Below are positions 16,234 through 24,116 of a stretch of DNA of 64,000 nt, one piece after another. Positions within the stretch are counted from its first letter, which is position 1, and the number at the start of each line of letters is the position of its first letter. This DNA is from JANPCX01 sp966211815 (lineage in GTDB: Bacteria; Pseudomonadota; Gammaproteobacteria; Burkholderiales; Burkholderiaceae_C), in NCBI GenBank assembly GCA_966211815.1, contig CBIHOD010000003.1:62001-126000 (forward strand). Reading direction: 5' to 3'. The notes beneath the pieces are model-generated. The model ran no database searches, had not been told where the DNA came from, and saw nothing but the letters and a program-made list of their open reading frames with translations. Position numbers and translations under genes: made by a program.

Positions 16234-17250
16234 ATGAAAAGAGTTTTGGTAACGGGTGTGGCAGGATTTATCGGCTCCAACCTGGCGGAAAATCTCTTGC
16301 GCAAGGGCTACAGTGTTGTGGGTGTCGACAATATGTCGCAGGGAGACAAATTGAATCTCCAGCCACTTCTGGAGCATGAAAACTTCGAGATGAATTATGT
16401 TGACATTCGGAACGAAGAAGAGTTGAAGAAGGCGGCTCAAGGCTGCAAAACCTTTGTGCATCTGGCGGCCTACAAAATACCCCGGTATACCGACGCGCTT
16501 GACACCTTGATGATCAACGGCGTGGGTTCGGAAAACGTCTTGAAAGCCGCCCTGGTTCAAAAGGCCAAGGTGGTTGCCGCGTCCACCTCGGATGTCTACG
16601 GCAAAAACCCCGAAGTTCCCTTCAGCGAGAACTCCAACCTCGTGATCGGCAACCCGGACGTGAAGCGCTGGGCTTACGCCATTTCGAAGATGTTCGAAGA
16701 GCAGGCGATGTTCGCCTACCAGCAGCGCTACGGCATCCCGGTGGTGGCACTGCGCTTTTTCGGCGGCTATGGACCCAACCAGAATCTGACGTGGTGGGGC
16801 GGCCCGCAATCGGTCTTCATCAACAAGGCGCTGGACGACGAGGAAATCGAAGTCCATGGCGACGGGAGCCAGACCCGTTCCTTCACCTTCATCAGCGACC
16901 ATGTGGACGGCATCACGCGCACGGTGGAGATGGACGAGGCCAACAACCTGGTTTTCAACATCGGCAACACGCGCGAAATCTCGATCCTGGAACTGGCCAA
17001 GCTGATCTGGCGCCTGGTGCGCGGCGAGGATTCCACGCCGAAGATCAAGCTGATCCCCTATGAGACTTTCGGGAAGTACGAGGATGTCATGCGCCGGATC
17101 CCGGACATCACCCGTGCGCGCACCCTCTTGGGTTTCGAGCCCCAGGTCGACCTGGAGGACGGTTTGCGCAGGACCATTGCCTGGCAGGTTGGGCGCCGCA
17201 AGCAGTTGGGGACGGCCACGCCTTTCGTCCCCGCCTGGGTCGAGGCGTGA
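16234..17250 (+). CDS. NAD-dependent sugar-nucleotide epimerase/dehydratase (extended SDR)
   Basis: A 338-residue extended SDR. The Rossmann motif GVAGFIGSNLAENL is at residues 8-21, the Ser/Thr catalytic site is in ASTSDVYGKN, and the Tyr-Lys pair in WAYAISKMFEEQ. It then shows FGGYGPNQNLTWWGG and the DGSQTRSFTFISDHVDGI segment typical of UDP-glucuronate decarboxylase and UDP-glucose 4-epimerase relatives. The product sugar cannot be fixed. The stop overlaps the next gene as GTGA. Confidence 0.88.
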   Translation: MKRVLVTGVAGFIGSNLAENLLRKGYSVVGVDNMSQGDKLNLQPLLEHENFEMNYVDIRNEEELKKAAQGCKTFVHLAAYKIPRYTDALDTLMINGVGSENVLKAALVQKAKVVAASTSDVYGKNPEVPFSENSNLVIGNPDVKRWAYAISKMFEEQAMFAYQQRYGIPVVALRFFGGYGPNQNLTWWGGPQSVFINKALDDEEIEVHGDGSQTRSFTFISDHVDGITRTVEMDEANNLVFNIGNTREISILELAKLIWRLVRGEDSTPKIKLIPYETFGKYEDVMRRIPDITRARTLLGFEPQVDLEDGLRRTIAWQVGRRKQLGTATPFVPAWVEA

Positions 17251-18023
17251 CGCGCATGGGGCAGCCCCGGCTTTTCATCGTCGTGCCCGTGTTCAACGAG
17301 GCGCCCAACATGAAGACCCTCTTCGAAAGCCTTTCGGTCCTGAAGCGGGAATTCAGCGAACAGTTCGCCGTCTCGGCCATCCTGGTCGACGACGGCAGCT
17401 CGGACAACACCGTGCAGCTGGCCAGGGAGTCGACCAGCGACCTGGACCTGCAGGTGTTGGCCCACGGGGTAAACCGTGGTCCCGGGGCCGCCTTCAGCAC
17501 GGCGTTCTCGGCCTTGTCCCGCACCATCACCGCCGATGACTGGGTGGTGACGATGGAAGGGGACAACACCTCCAGGTGCGAGTTGGTGAAGCAGATGATG
17601 ACCCGGACCCGCGAGGGGTTCGACGTCGTGTTGGCCAGCCCTTACATGTACGGAGGCGGCTTCACCGAGACCTCCTTCCTGAGGAAGTTCCTGAGCAGCG
17701 GTGCCAACCTGATCGTGCGGGATTTGCTGTCCATCCAGGGCATCCTGACGGTCAGTTCGTTTTTCAGGTTGTACCGGGGCAGTGCCTTGATCCGCATGCA
17801 AGCGGCGTTCGGGCCCGGCATCGTCGACAGGACGGGGTTTGAAAGCATGGTCGAGATGGTGATGAAGATGACCATGCTCCGGCTTTCCATCTCGGAGGTC
17901 TCCATGCGCCTGGATTCCTCTTTGCGCAAGGGCAAGAGCAAGATGAAGATCATGCGGACCATCAGGGGCTACCTGTCGCTCTGGAGAAGCAAGAAGGAAT
18001 GGCTGGCGAAGGTGGCCGGCTGA
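17247..18023 (+). CDS. GT2-family glycosyltransferase (polyprenyl-phosphate sugar synthase-like)
   Basis: GTG start at 17247 overlaps the preceding stop; an ATG at 17256 is an alternative. 258 residues with FIVVPVFNEAPNMKTLFESL at the start, the nucleotide-binding VDDGSSDNT and the metal-site MEGDNT. It resembles dolichyl-phosphate-mannose-synthase-type GT2 enzymes but lacks C-terminal membrane helices. It probably makes a lipid-phosphate sugar or adds a residue during glycan assembly. DUF2304 proteins such as the one at 4965 often partner such enzymes. Confidence 0.85.
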   Translation: MTRMGQPRLFIVVPVFNEAPNMKTLFESLSVLKREFSEQFAVSAILVDDGSSDNTVQLARESTSDLDLQVLAHGVNRGPGAAFSTAFSALSRTITADDWVVTMEGDNTSRCELVKQMMTRTREGFDVVLASPYMYGGGFTETSFLRKFLSSGANLIVRDLLSIQGILTVSSFFRLYRGSALIRMQAAFGPGIVDRTGFESMVEMVMKMTMLRLSISEVSMRLDSSLRKGKSKMKIMRTIRGYLSLWRSKKEWLAKVAG

Positions 18024-18070
18024 AGTCCGGCGTGGCCAGTCGATTTGCGAGGGATTGGGAAAGAAGACCG

Positions 18071-19156
18071 ATGAGAAAAATAGCTTTGATAACCGGCGTG
18101 ACCGGGCAAGACGGGTCCTATCTGGCTGAGTTGCTGCTGGACAAAGGGTACGAGGTGCATGGGATCAAGCGGCGCACTTCGCTGATCAACACCGACCGCA
18201 TCGACCACCTTTACCAGGACCCGCACGAGAAGAACGTGCGTTTCGTCCTGCACCACGGCGACATGACGGATTCGAGCAGCCTGATCCGCATCATCCAGCA
18301 GGTCCAGCCGGACGAGATCTACAACCTCGCGGCGCAGTCGCATGTCGCGGTGTCTTTCGAAGAACCCGAATACACCGCCAATTCCGACGGGCTGGGCGCG
18401 TTGCGCATCCTGGAGGCGATCCGCATCCTGGGCCTGGAGAAGAAGACGCGCTTCTACCAGGCCTCGACGTCGGAGCTGTACGGCCTGGTCCAGGAGACTC
18501 CGCAGAAGGAGTCGACCCCGTTCTACCCGCGCTCGCCCTACGCGGTGGCCAAGCTCTACGCCTACTGGATCACGGTGAACTACCGCGAGGCCTACGGCAT
18601 CTACGCCTGCAATGGGATCCTGTTCAACCATGAAAGCCCGGTGCGGGGCGAAACCTTCGTCACGCGCAAGATCACGCGTGCGCTGGCCCACATCAAGCTG
18701 GGCCTGCAGAGCTGCCTCTACCTGGGCAACCTGGACGCCAAGCGGGACTGGGGGCATGCCAAGGACTATGTGGAGATGCAGTGGCTGATGCTGCAGCAGG
18801 ACCGCGCGGAGGACTTCGTCATCGCCACCGGCGTGCAATACAGCGTGCGCGAATTCGTCGAGGTCGCGGCCCGCGAGCTGGGCATCCCGGTCCGCTGGGA
18901 AGGCAAGGGCGTCGACGAAAAGGGCTTCGACGCCGACGGCAACTGCATCGTGGCGGTGGACCCGCGCTATTTCCGGCCGACCGAGGTGGAAACCTTGCTC
19001 GGCGACGCCACCAAGGCGCGCACGCAACTGGGCTGGACGCCGAAGATCTCCTTCGGCGAGCTGGTGTCGGAGATGGTCCGGGAAGACTTGAAAGCCGCCG
19101 AGCGCGACGCGCTGGTCAAGCGCAACGGGTTCGCCGGTTCCACCCGGCGCGGTTGA
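18071..19156 (+). CDS. gmd: GDP-mannose 4,6-dehydratase
   Basis: Starts at ATG 18071 (MRKIALITGVTGQDGSY); 361 residues. The NADP motif GVTGQDGSYLAELLL, the Thr/Ser site in YQASTSELYG, the Tyr-Lys pair in YAVAKLYAYW, and NHESPVRGETFVTRKI are all diagnostic. It converts GDP-D-mannose to GDP-4-keto-6-deoxymannose, the substrate of Fcl encoded next. The gap to fcl is 66 bases. Confidence 0.96.
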   Translation: MRKIALITGVTGQDGSYLAELLLDKGYEVHGIKRRTSLINTDRIDHLYQDPHEKNVRFVLHHGDMTDSSSLIRIIQQVQPDEIYNLAAQSHVAVSFEEPEYTANSDGLGALRILEAIRILGLEKKTRFYQASTSELYGLVQETPQKESTPFYPRSPYAVAKLYAYWITVNYREAYGIYACNGILFNHESPVRGETFVTRKITRALAHIKLGLQSCLYLGNLDAKRDWGHAKDYVEMQWLMLQQDRAEDFVIATGVQYSVREFVEVAARELGIPVRWEGKGVDEKGFDADGNCIVAVDPRYFRPTEVETLLGDATKARTQLGWTPKISFGELVSEMVREDLKAAERDALVKRNGFAGSTRRG

Positions 19157-19222
19157 GCGGACGGCCCGGCAGCCGGGCCATGAACACAGGCAAGCAAAGA
19201 GAGCGGGGCAGGTGACCGACCG

Positions 19223-20161
19223 ATGGACAAGCAGGCAAAGATCTACGTCGCGGGGCACAGGGGCATGGTGGGCTCGGCCATCGTCCGCCGCCTGGCGCGA
19301 GCGGGTTACGGGAACGTGGTGGCGCGCACCCACGCGGAACTGGACCTGACGGACCAGGCGGCGGTTTCCGGATTTTTCGAGCGGGAGAAGCCGGACTATG
19401 TCTACCTCGCGGCGGCCAAGGTGGGCGGCATCCAGGCCAACAACACCTTCCGCGGCGAATTCATCTACCAGAACCTGATGATGGAGGCCAATGTCGTGCA
19501 CGCGGCGATGCGGGCCGGCGTGCAGCGGTTGCTCTTCCTCGGTTCCAGCTGCATCTACCCGCGCGACTGCCCCCAGCCCATCCTGGAGGACTACCTGCTG
19601 ACCGGACCGCTGGAGCCGACGAACGAGCCCTACGCCATCGCCAAGATCGCCGGCATCAAGCTGTGCGAGAGCTACAACCGGCAATACGGCACGCGTTACG
19701 TGTCCGCGATGCCGACCAACCTCTACGGGCCGAACGACAACTACGACCTGAACAACAGCCATGTGCTGCCGGCGCTGATCCGCAAGGCGCACGAGGCCAG
19801 GCTGCGCGGGGACCGCCAGCTGGTGGTCTGGGGCTCGGGCCGGCCGATGCGCGAGTTCCTTTATGTCGACGACATGGCCGACGCTTGCGTGTTCCTGATG
19901 GAGCGGGACATCGGGGAGGGGCTGTTCAACGTGGGCACGGGCCAGGACGTCACGATCCGCGAGCTGGCCGAGATGGTGATGTCCGTCGTGGGCTTCGAAG
20001 GCGAGATCGTTTTCGACAGCAGCAAGCCGGACGGCACGCCGCGCAAGCTGCTGAATGTCGACCGCCTGGGCCAGCTCGGCTGGAAGGCCCAGGTCGGCCT
20101 GCGGGACGGCATCGCGCTGGCCTACGCGGATTTCCTTTCCAAGGTGGATGGGCAGCGATAA
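19223..20161 (+). CDS. fcl: GDP-L-fucose synthase
   Basis: 312 residues. The NADPH motif GHRGMVGSAIVRRL is at the N-terminus, with GSSCIYPRDCPQP, the catalytic Tyr-Lys in YAIAKIAGIKLCE, and the GDP-binding RPMREFLYVDD. It carries out the 3,5-epimerisation and 4-reduction that complete GDP-L-fucose. With gmd it shows that the glycan probably contains fucose. The last 14 bases overlap the next gene. Confidence 0.96.
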   Translation: MDKQAKIYVAGHRGMVGSAIVRRLARAGYGNVVARTHAELDLTDQAAVSGFFEREKPDYVYLAAAKVGGIQANNTFRGEFIYQNLMMEANVVHAAMRAGVQRLLFLGSSCIYPRDCPQPILEDYLLTGPLEPTNEPYAIAKIAGIKLCESYNRQYGTRYVSAMPTNLYGPNDNYDLNNSHVLPALIRKAHEARLRGDRQLVVWGSGRPMREFLYVDDMADACVFLMERDIGEGLFNVGTGQDVTIRELAEMVMSVVGFEGEIVFDSSKPDGTPRKLLNVDRLGQLGWKAQVGLRDGIALAYADFLSKVDGQR

Positions 20162-20924
20162 GGCGGCGCCCCTCGTCACGGTGGCGGTCCCGTCGTTCAA
20201 CCAGGGCCGCTACCTGGGGCAGGCGCTGGAGTCGGTGTTCGGCCAAGGCGTCCCCGTCGAGGTGTTCGTGCTCGACGGCGGGTCGACGGACCAGTCCGTC
20301 GACGTCATCCGGGCGTGGGCGCCCCGGTTGGCGGGCTGGCGCAGCCATCGCGATGCTGGCCAGTCGGCCGCCATCAATGAAGGCGTCGCCCGGGGTTCCG
20401 CGCCTTATGTCTGCTGGCTCAACAGCGACGACTGGCTGCTCCCAGGTGCCCTGAAAGCACTGGTGGACGCGCTGGAGAAGCATCCAGCGTCGCCCATGGC
20501 TTACGGCCGCACCTGGGACGTCGTCGAGGAATCGGGAAGGAAGTCGGCGACGCTGGTGAGGCCTTTCTCCGAATGGTGGATGGCGCGGCTTTGCATCGTG
20601 TCGCAGCCGGGCACGCTGATGCGTCGGGCGGCCTGGGAAGCCGTGGGCGGCTTGGACGCCGCCCGGCACATGGCGATGGACTACGACTTGTGGTGGCGGC
20701 TGTACAAACAGGTCGGGCTGCCGCGATTCGTCGACGAATTCGTCGCCGTGAACCGCGACCATGGCGACACCAAGACCAACACCCAGCGGCGGCGGCATTA
20801 CCAAGAGGCCATCGCGGTGGTGAGGACGCACCACGGCCGGGTGCCGCTCAAATGGTGGATCGCCCAGCCCTATGCGGTGTGGTTCCGGAGCCTCGTGGGC
20901 CGCTGGCGTCGCTCGCCGCGCTGA
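20148..20924 (+). CDS. GT2-family glycosyltransferase
   Basis: Starts at ATG 20148 (MGSDKAAPLVTVAVPSFNQG), overlapping fcl. 258 residues with VLDGGSTDQS, the metal site LNSDDWL, and the acceptor region MAMDYDLWWRLYKQVG. Motif order and spacing, including DAGQSAAINEG before LNSDD, closely parallel the AT-rich glycosyltransferase at 10083, so the two are probably paralogues with different histories. It may be a fucosyltransferase because it is coupled to fcl, but that is inference. Confidence 0.88.
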   Translation: MGSDKAAPLVTVAVPSFNQGRYLGQALESVFGQGVPVEVFVLDGGSTDQSVDVIRAWAPRLAGWRSHRDAGQSAAINEGVARGSAPYVCWLNSDDWLLPGALKALVDALEKHPASPMAYGRTWDVVEESGRKSATLVRPFSEWWMARLCIVSQPGTLMRRAAWEAVGGLDAARHMAMDYDLWWRLYKQVGLPRFVDEFVAVNRDHGDTKTNTQRRRHYQEAIAVVRTHHGRVPLKWWIAQPYAVWFRSLVGRWRRSPR

Positions 20925-20999
20925 AGGGCGCGGCAGATGGGCGCGACGTGCGGACGTGATGCCGTTGCGCACGCGCGAACGCCAGACACCCTGCGGGCG

Positions 21000-21989
21000 C
21001 TAACCGTGCGTGCCGCTTCCCCACCGTCCCGCCGATCCGGTGCCGCCACGTTCCAGGCGGCGAGGCAGCCCGGGGTACATCGAAAACAAACCGCCGGCCA
21101 GAAGCATCAGGCTCAGGCCCATTTCCGGCCGTAGCACGTGGAACTGCGCCCGCCGCTTGCCGGGTTGCCAGGAGCCCCAGTAGCCGGGGCCGTCCTGCAG
21201 CGCCAGGCGCCAGCGGCCGTCCGGCGACTGGTGGATGGGCTGCCTCAAGGACACCTCGTCCGCGCCCGGATCGCCAACCAGCCGGCCCGACGCCAGGCCG
21301 GTCCCCACCGCGGCGGCCACGACTGCGCACACAGCCCATTCCAGCCGCGTGGGCTTGGGGCGGGGCGGCGCGGCCGGCGGACTTGGCGCGAAACCGTAGT
21401 AGGCCATGGTCCCGGCGGCGGCCGCCAGCAGATTCACCAGGAAGTCGTTGAAGTCGAGGTAGTGGCTGTAGCTGCGCGTGATCCAGAGGTACTGCAGCAG
21501 TTCGTCCGCCATGCCCGCCAGGGTGGTCCAGGCGATCACCCGGGCGACTGGCCATCGTCGACGGCCGGGGTCCAGGGCGTGCGCCAGCATCCAGGCCAGC
21601 AAACCGTATTGCGGGTAATGGGCGTATTCATTGACCGAGTACGTGAGGAATCGGTCCACCAGCACCGCGCTTGCGCCCCACAAAAACCAATAGGCAACCA
21701 CCGGCCAGGGCCGCGGGCAGCGCCGGGCCTGCCGAGCCAGCTGCCAGGCCAGCGCTGCCACGGCGGCGCCGGACAGCCAGGGCACGGCATCCGAAAAGGC
21801 GAAGCCGTAGTCCTGGCCGCCCAGCGTCACCGACCTGCGCCTTACCAGCCAGAGGGAAAACTGCAGGTGGGCCAGGCAGACGGCGGGGTAGTAGGCGGCG
21901 ATCGCGATCCACCACCATCCGACGCGCGCGCGGGAGGGTGATTCGGGGTCACCGGATGGTCGCGTTTCAGGGGGCATGGCGGTCGTCAT
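21000..21989 (-). CDS. VanZ-like integral membrane protein, 329 aa
   Basis: Start taken at the ATG complementary to 21987-21989 (MTTAMPPETRP), overlapping the upstream gene's end by 23 bases. Six or more hydrophobic segments lie in residues 20-210, followed by a last membrane segment and an outer domain of about 100 residues with a final hydrophobic stretch (MGLSLMLLAGGLFSMY). The segment ADELLQYLW followed by YLDFNDFLVNLLA resembles the E...D..D...N pattern of VanZ-like proteins. Function is unknown. It is the last gene of the minus-strand operon with the repeat protein, the GT fusion and the TPR protein. Confidence 0.75.
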   Translation of the reverse strand: MTTAMPPETRPSGDPESPSRARVGWWWIAIAAYYPAVCLAHLQFSLWLVRRRSVTLGGQDYGFAFSDAVPWLSGAAVAALAWQLARQARRCPRPWPVVAYWFLWGASAVLVDRFLTYSVNEYAHYPQYGLLAWMLAHALDPGRRRWPVARVIAWTTLAGMADELLQYLWITRSYSHYLDFNDFLVNLLAAAAGTMAYYGFAPSPPAAPPRPKPTRLEWAVCAVVAAAVGTGLASGRLVGDPGADEVSLRQPIHQSPDGRWRLALQDGPGYWGSWQPGKRRAQFHVLRPEMGLSLMLLAGGLFSMYPGLPRRLERGGTGSAGRWGSGTHG

Positions 21990-24090
21990 GGCGGCCGGGG
22001 CGGCGCGGGGAACCGGACTGTCGGTGGGTGTCAGTGTCCCAGCCTTGGCTTGAATCCGCGCCGGCCGCGGCGGGCCATCGCCGCGAATTGCCGGGGCCGC
22101 GGCAGGCCGGCGGGTAGAGGTCGGTGCCGGAGAGGTCGAAGAACAGCCCGGCATTGACGGGTGGCCTGGCCCCAGTGGGCCCGGCCGGTGTGGCCTGCCG
22201 GCTTCCGGCGGGTGGTCCGATGTCGCCGGGCGGTGGGGGGCCGCGGTCGTCGCGCTCGCCACTGTGTTCGCCGATGCCGAAAGCGCGGCAAGGCCGCAGC
22301 AGGTGCTCGTAGCTGTCGTCCCCGCCGCGGTCCAGGAAGAGGGCGCCGCCGCCGTCGTGGGCCGCGCCCAATCCGAGCGTGCCGAGGCTGTAGCGGTCGG
22401 CGCCGGTCCCGCCGATGAACACCGCCGCGGCGCCGTCGTGGGCCGCGCCGAGGGAGGTCGCGTGGCTGGCGGCGTAGCTGTCGCGGCCGCCGCCTCGGGC
22501 GACCAGGACGCCGACGCCGCGGTGGGCCGCTGCCGCCATGGCGTACCACGCGGCCTCCATCTGGTCGCTTCCCCCGCCGTCGAGCAGCACGCCCATCCCT
22601 CTTTCATAGCCGGCGCCTTGCGCGAACACCTGGGCTTCGTAACGGTCATCGCCGAGGCGGTCGACCAGCAGCGCCAGGCCGCCCGGCGCGGTGGGCTCGT
22701 CCCGGCCCGGCAAAGGGCGCAGACCGAATGCGGCGCCCTGCCCGAGGGAGGCGTTGCGGTCTCTCAACTGCGCCGACGGCAGCACCAAGGGCCCGCCCGC
22801 CAGGCGGTAGCGGTCGTCGCCGGCCATGTCCAGCAGCAGGGCCAGACCGCCGGGTCCGGCCGAGGCCTGGGACTGGGTCAGCGCGTCGTAGCGGTCCCGG
22901 CCTTCCACGTCGACGAGCAGGGCCACCCCGCCCAGCGCGAAGCCCTGCGCCTGGCCTCGGGCTTCGTAGCGGTCGTCGCCCGCCTCGTCGATGAGGGCGG
23001 CCGCGCCGAACAGAGCGGCGGCCTGGGTCTGCCAGCTCCCCTGGTGCAGGTCGTCGCCGCCAGCGTCCCAGAGCACCGCGTAGCCTAGCGTGGCGCAGGA
23101 CGGGTCGCGGTCCGGCGCCTGCGCGACGTAGCGGTCGTTGCCCTTCAGGTCGAGCAGGACGGTCGTACCCGGCCGGCGCCCTTCGTCGAAGGCGTAGGTG
23201 TCGTCGCCGCCGGTGTCGATCAGAAGGGTGGGCTGGCGGCCGCGGTAGGTGTTGGCGTGCCCGGTCGTGTCCACCACGACAGGGCCCCACGGGGTGTCGA
23301 AGCGCCACATGGACTGGCGCCACGGCCGGTGGCCCGCGGCGAGCAGCCGCCGCTGCAGCCGGTCGACGGCCGAAGTCAAATCCAGCAGTCCCAAGGCCAA
23401 GGCGGGGTGGTCGACGGCGTCGACCAGCGCCTGCGTCGACGGCATCGTGGACACCGCCGAGTCCCGGGCGGCATCGCCCTGCGCGACCGCCGCGGGGCTG
23501 AAGCGGCGCCACAAGTCCCCGGTCGACACCGTGGCCGGCCATGCCGCGAAGGCGCGCGCCCGTTGCGCCTCAGCCTGGCCGATGGCACGCAAGACGTCCT
23601 GGATGGCGGCCCTCAGGTCGCGCGGCAGGCCGGCGGGCCAATCGATGGCCCGAGGCGGGCGGGCGGCATCGGCCCGTGCCGGCGCGGGCCAGCGGTCGTG
23701 GCCGTAGGCCAGGTCCAGCGATCGACGCAATGCCGCGGCTGCCGGGACCTGCCTCGGGCCGGCCCTGCGCGCCGGTCCGCCGGACACCGAGGCCTCGAAT
23801 GCCTGGAGCGCCGCCATGCCGGCCACTGGGTCCTTGCGGAATGAGTCGGGGAAGGCGAGGGCCGGTGCGGGATCGCCGGGCCCGGGCGCCAAGGCGGACG
23901 ACAACACGCCTGGGTCGACGCCCGCCCGGTGCAAGGTCGCCTGCAGCAGATCGCTTGCGCTCCGCGCCCGCGGCCCGGGCGCCGCCGGGCCTGCCCACGA
24001 CAATCCCGCCGCCAGGACCAGGCCGGCCGCCAGCAGGCCGCGGCACACGGCCGCCGGCCGGCCGGCACGCCGTGGCGGCGGTTGGCGCAT
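21967..24090 (-). CDS. Secreted protein with twelve tandem GDDxY-type repeats
   Basis: Start chosen at the ATG complementary to 24088-24090 because it opens on a classic signal peptide (basic MRQPPPRRAGR, then a hydrophobic Leu/Ala stretch ending near LSWAGPA). 707 residues. Residues 30-285 are helical and unlike known domains. From about residue 286 a short unit recurs twelve times: two hydrophobics, Asp, two or three small residues, then Gly-x-Asp-x-Tyr (GGDDTYAF, KGNDRYVA, AGDDRYEA, EGRDRYDA, AGDDRYRL, LGDDRYEA, GGSDQMEA, GGRDSYAA, TGADRYSL, GGDDSYEH, SGTDLYPP and AGGDDLHQ). Spacing is about 27 residues, with Gln/Gly between. This suggests a beta-solenoid, perhaps Ca-binding like RTX. I do not recognise a named family. 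Confidence 0.8.
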   Translation of the reverse strand: MRQPPPRRAGRPAAVCRGLLAAGLVLAAGLSWAGPAAPGPRARSASDLLQATLHRAGVDPGVLSSALAPGPGDPAPALAFPDSFRKDPVAGMAALQAFEASVSGGPARRAGPRQVPAAAALRRSLDLAYGHDRWPAPARADAARPPRAIDWPAGLPRDLRAAIQDVLRAIGQAEAQRARAFAAWPATVSTGDLWRRFSPAAVAQGDAARDSAVSTMPSTQALVDAVDHPALALGLLDLTSAVDRLQRRLLAAGHRPWRQSMWRFDTPWGPVVVDTTGHANTYRGRQPTLLIDTGGDDTYAFDEGRRPGTTVLLDLKGNDRYVAQAPDRDPSCATLGYAVLWDAGGDDLHQGSWQTQAAALFGAAALIDEAGDDRYEARGQAQGFALGGVALLVDVEGRDRYDALTQSQASAGPGGLALLLDMAGDDRYRLAGGPLVLPSAQLRDRNASLGQGAAFGLRPLPGRDEPTAPGGLALLVDRLGDDRYEAQVFAQGAGYERGMGVLLDGGGSDQMEAAWYAMAAAAHRGVGVLVARGGGRDSYAASHATSLGAAHDGAAAVFIGGTGADRYSLGTLGLGAAHDGGGALFLDRGGDDSYEHLLRPCRAFGIGEHSGERDDRGPPPPGDIGPPAGSRQATPAGPTGARPPVNAGLFFDLSGTDLYPPACRGPGNSRRWPAAAGADSSQGWDTDTHRQSGSPRRPGRHDDRHAP

Positions 24091-24116
24091 CCAGCGGCAA
24101 GCCTGCACTTCGCGGT

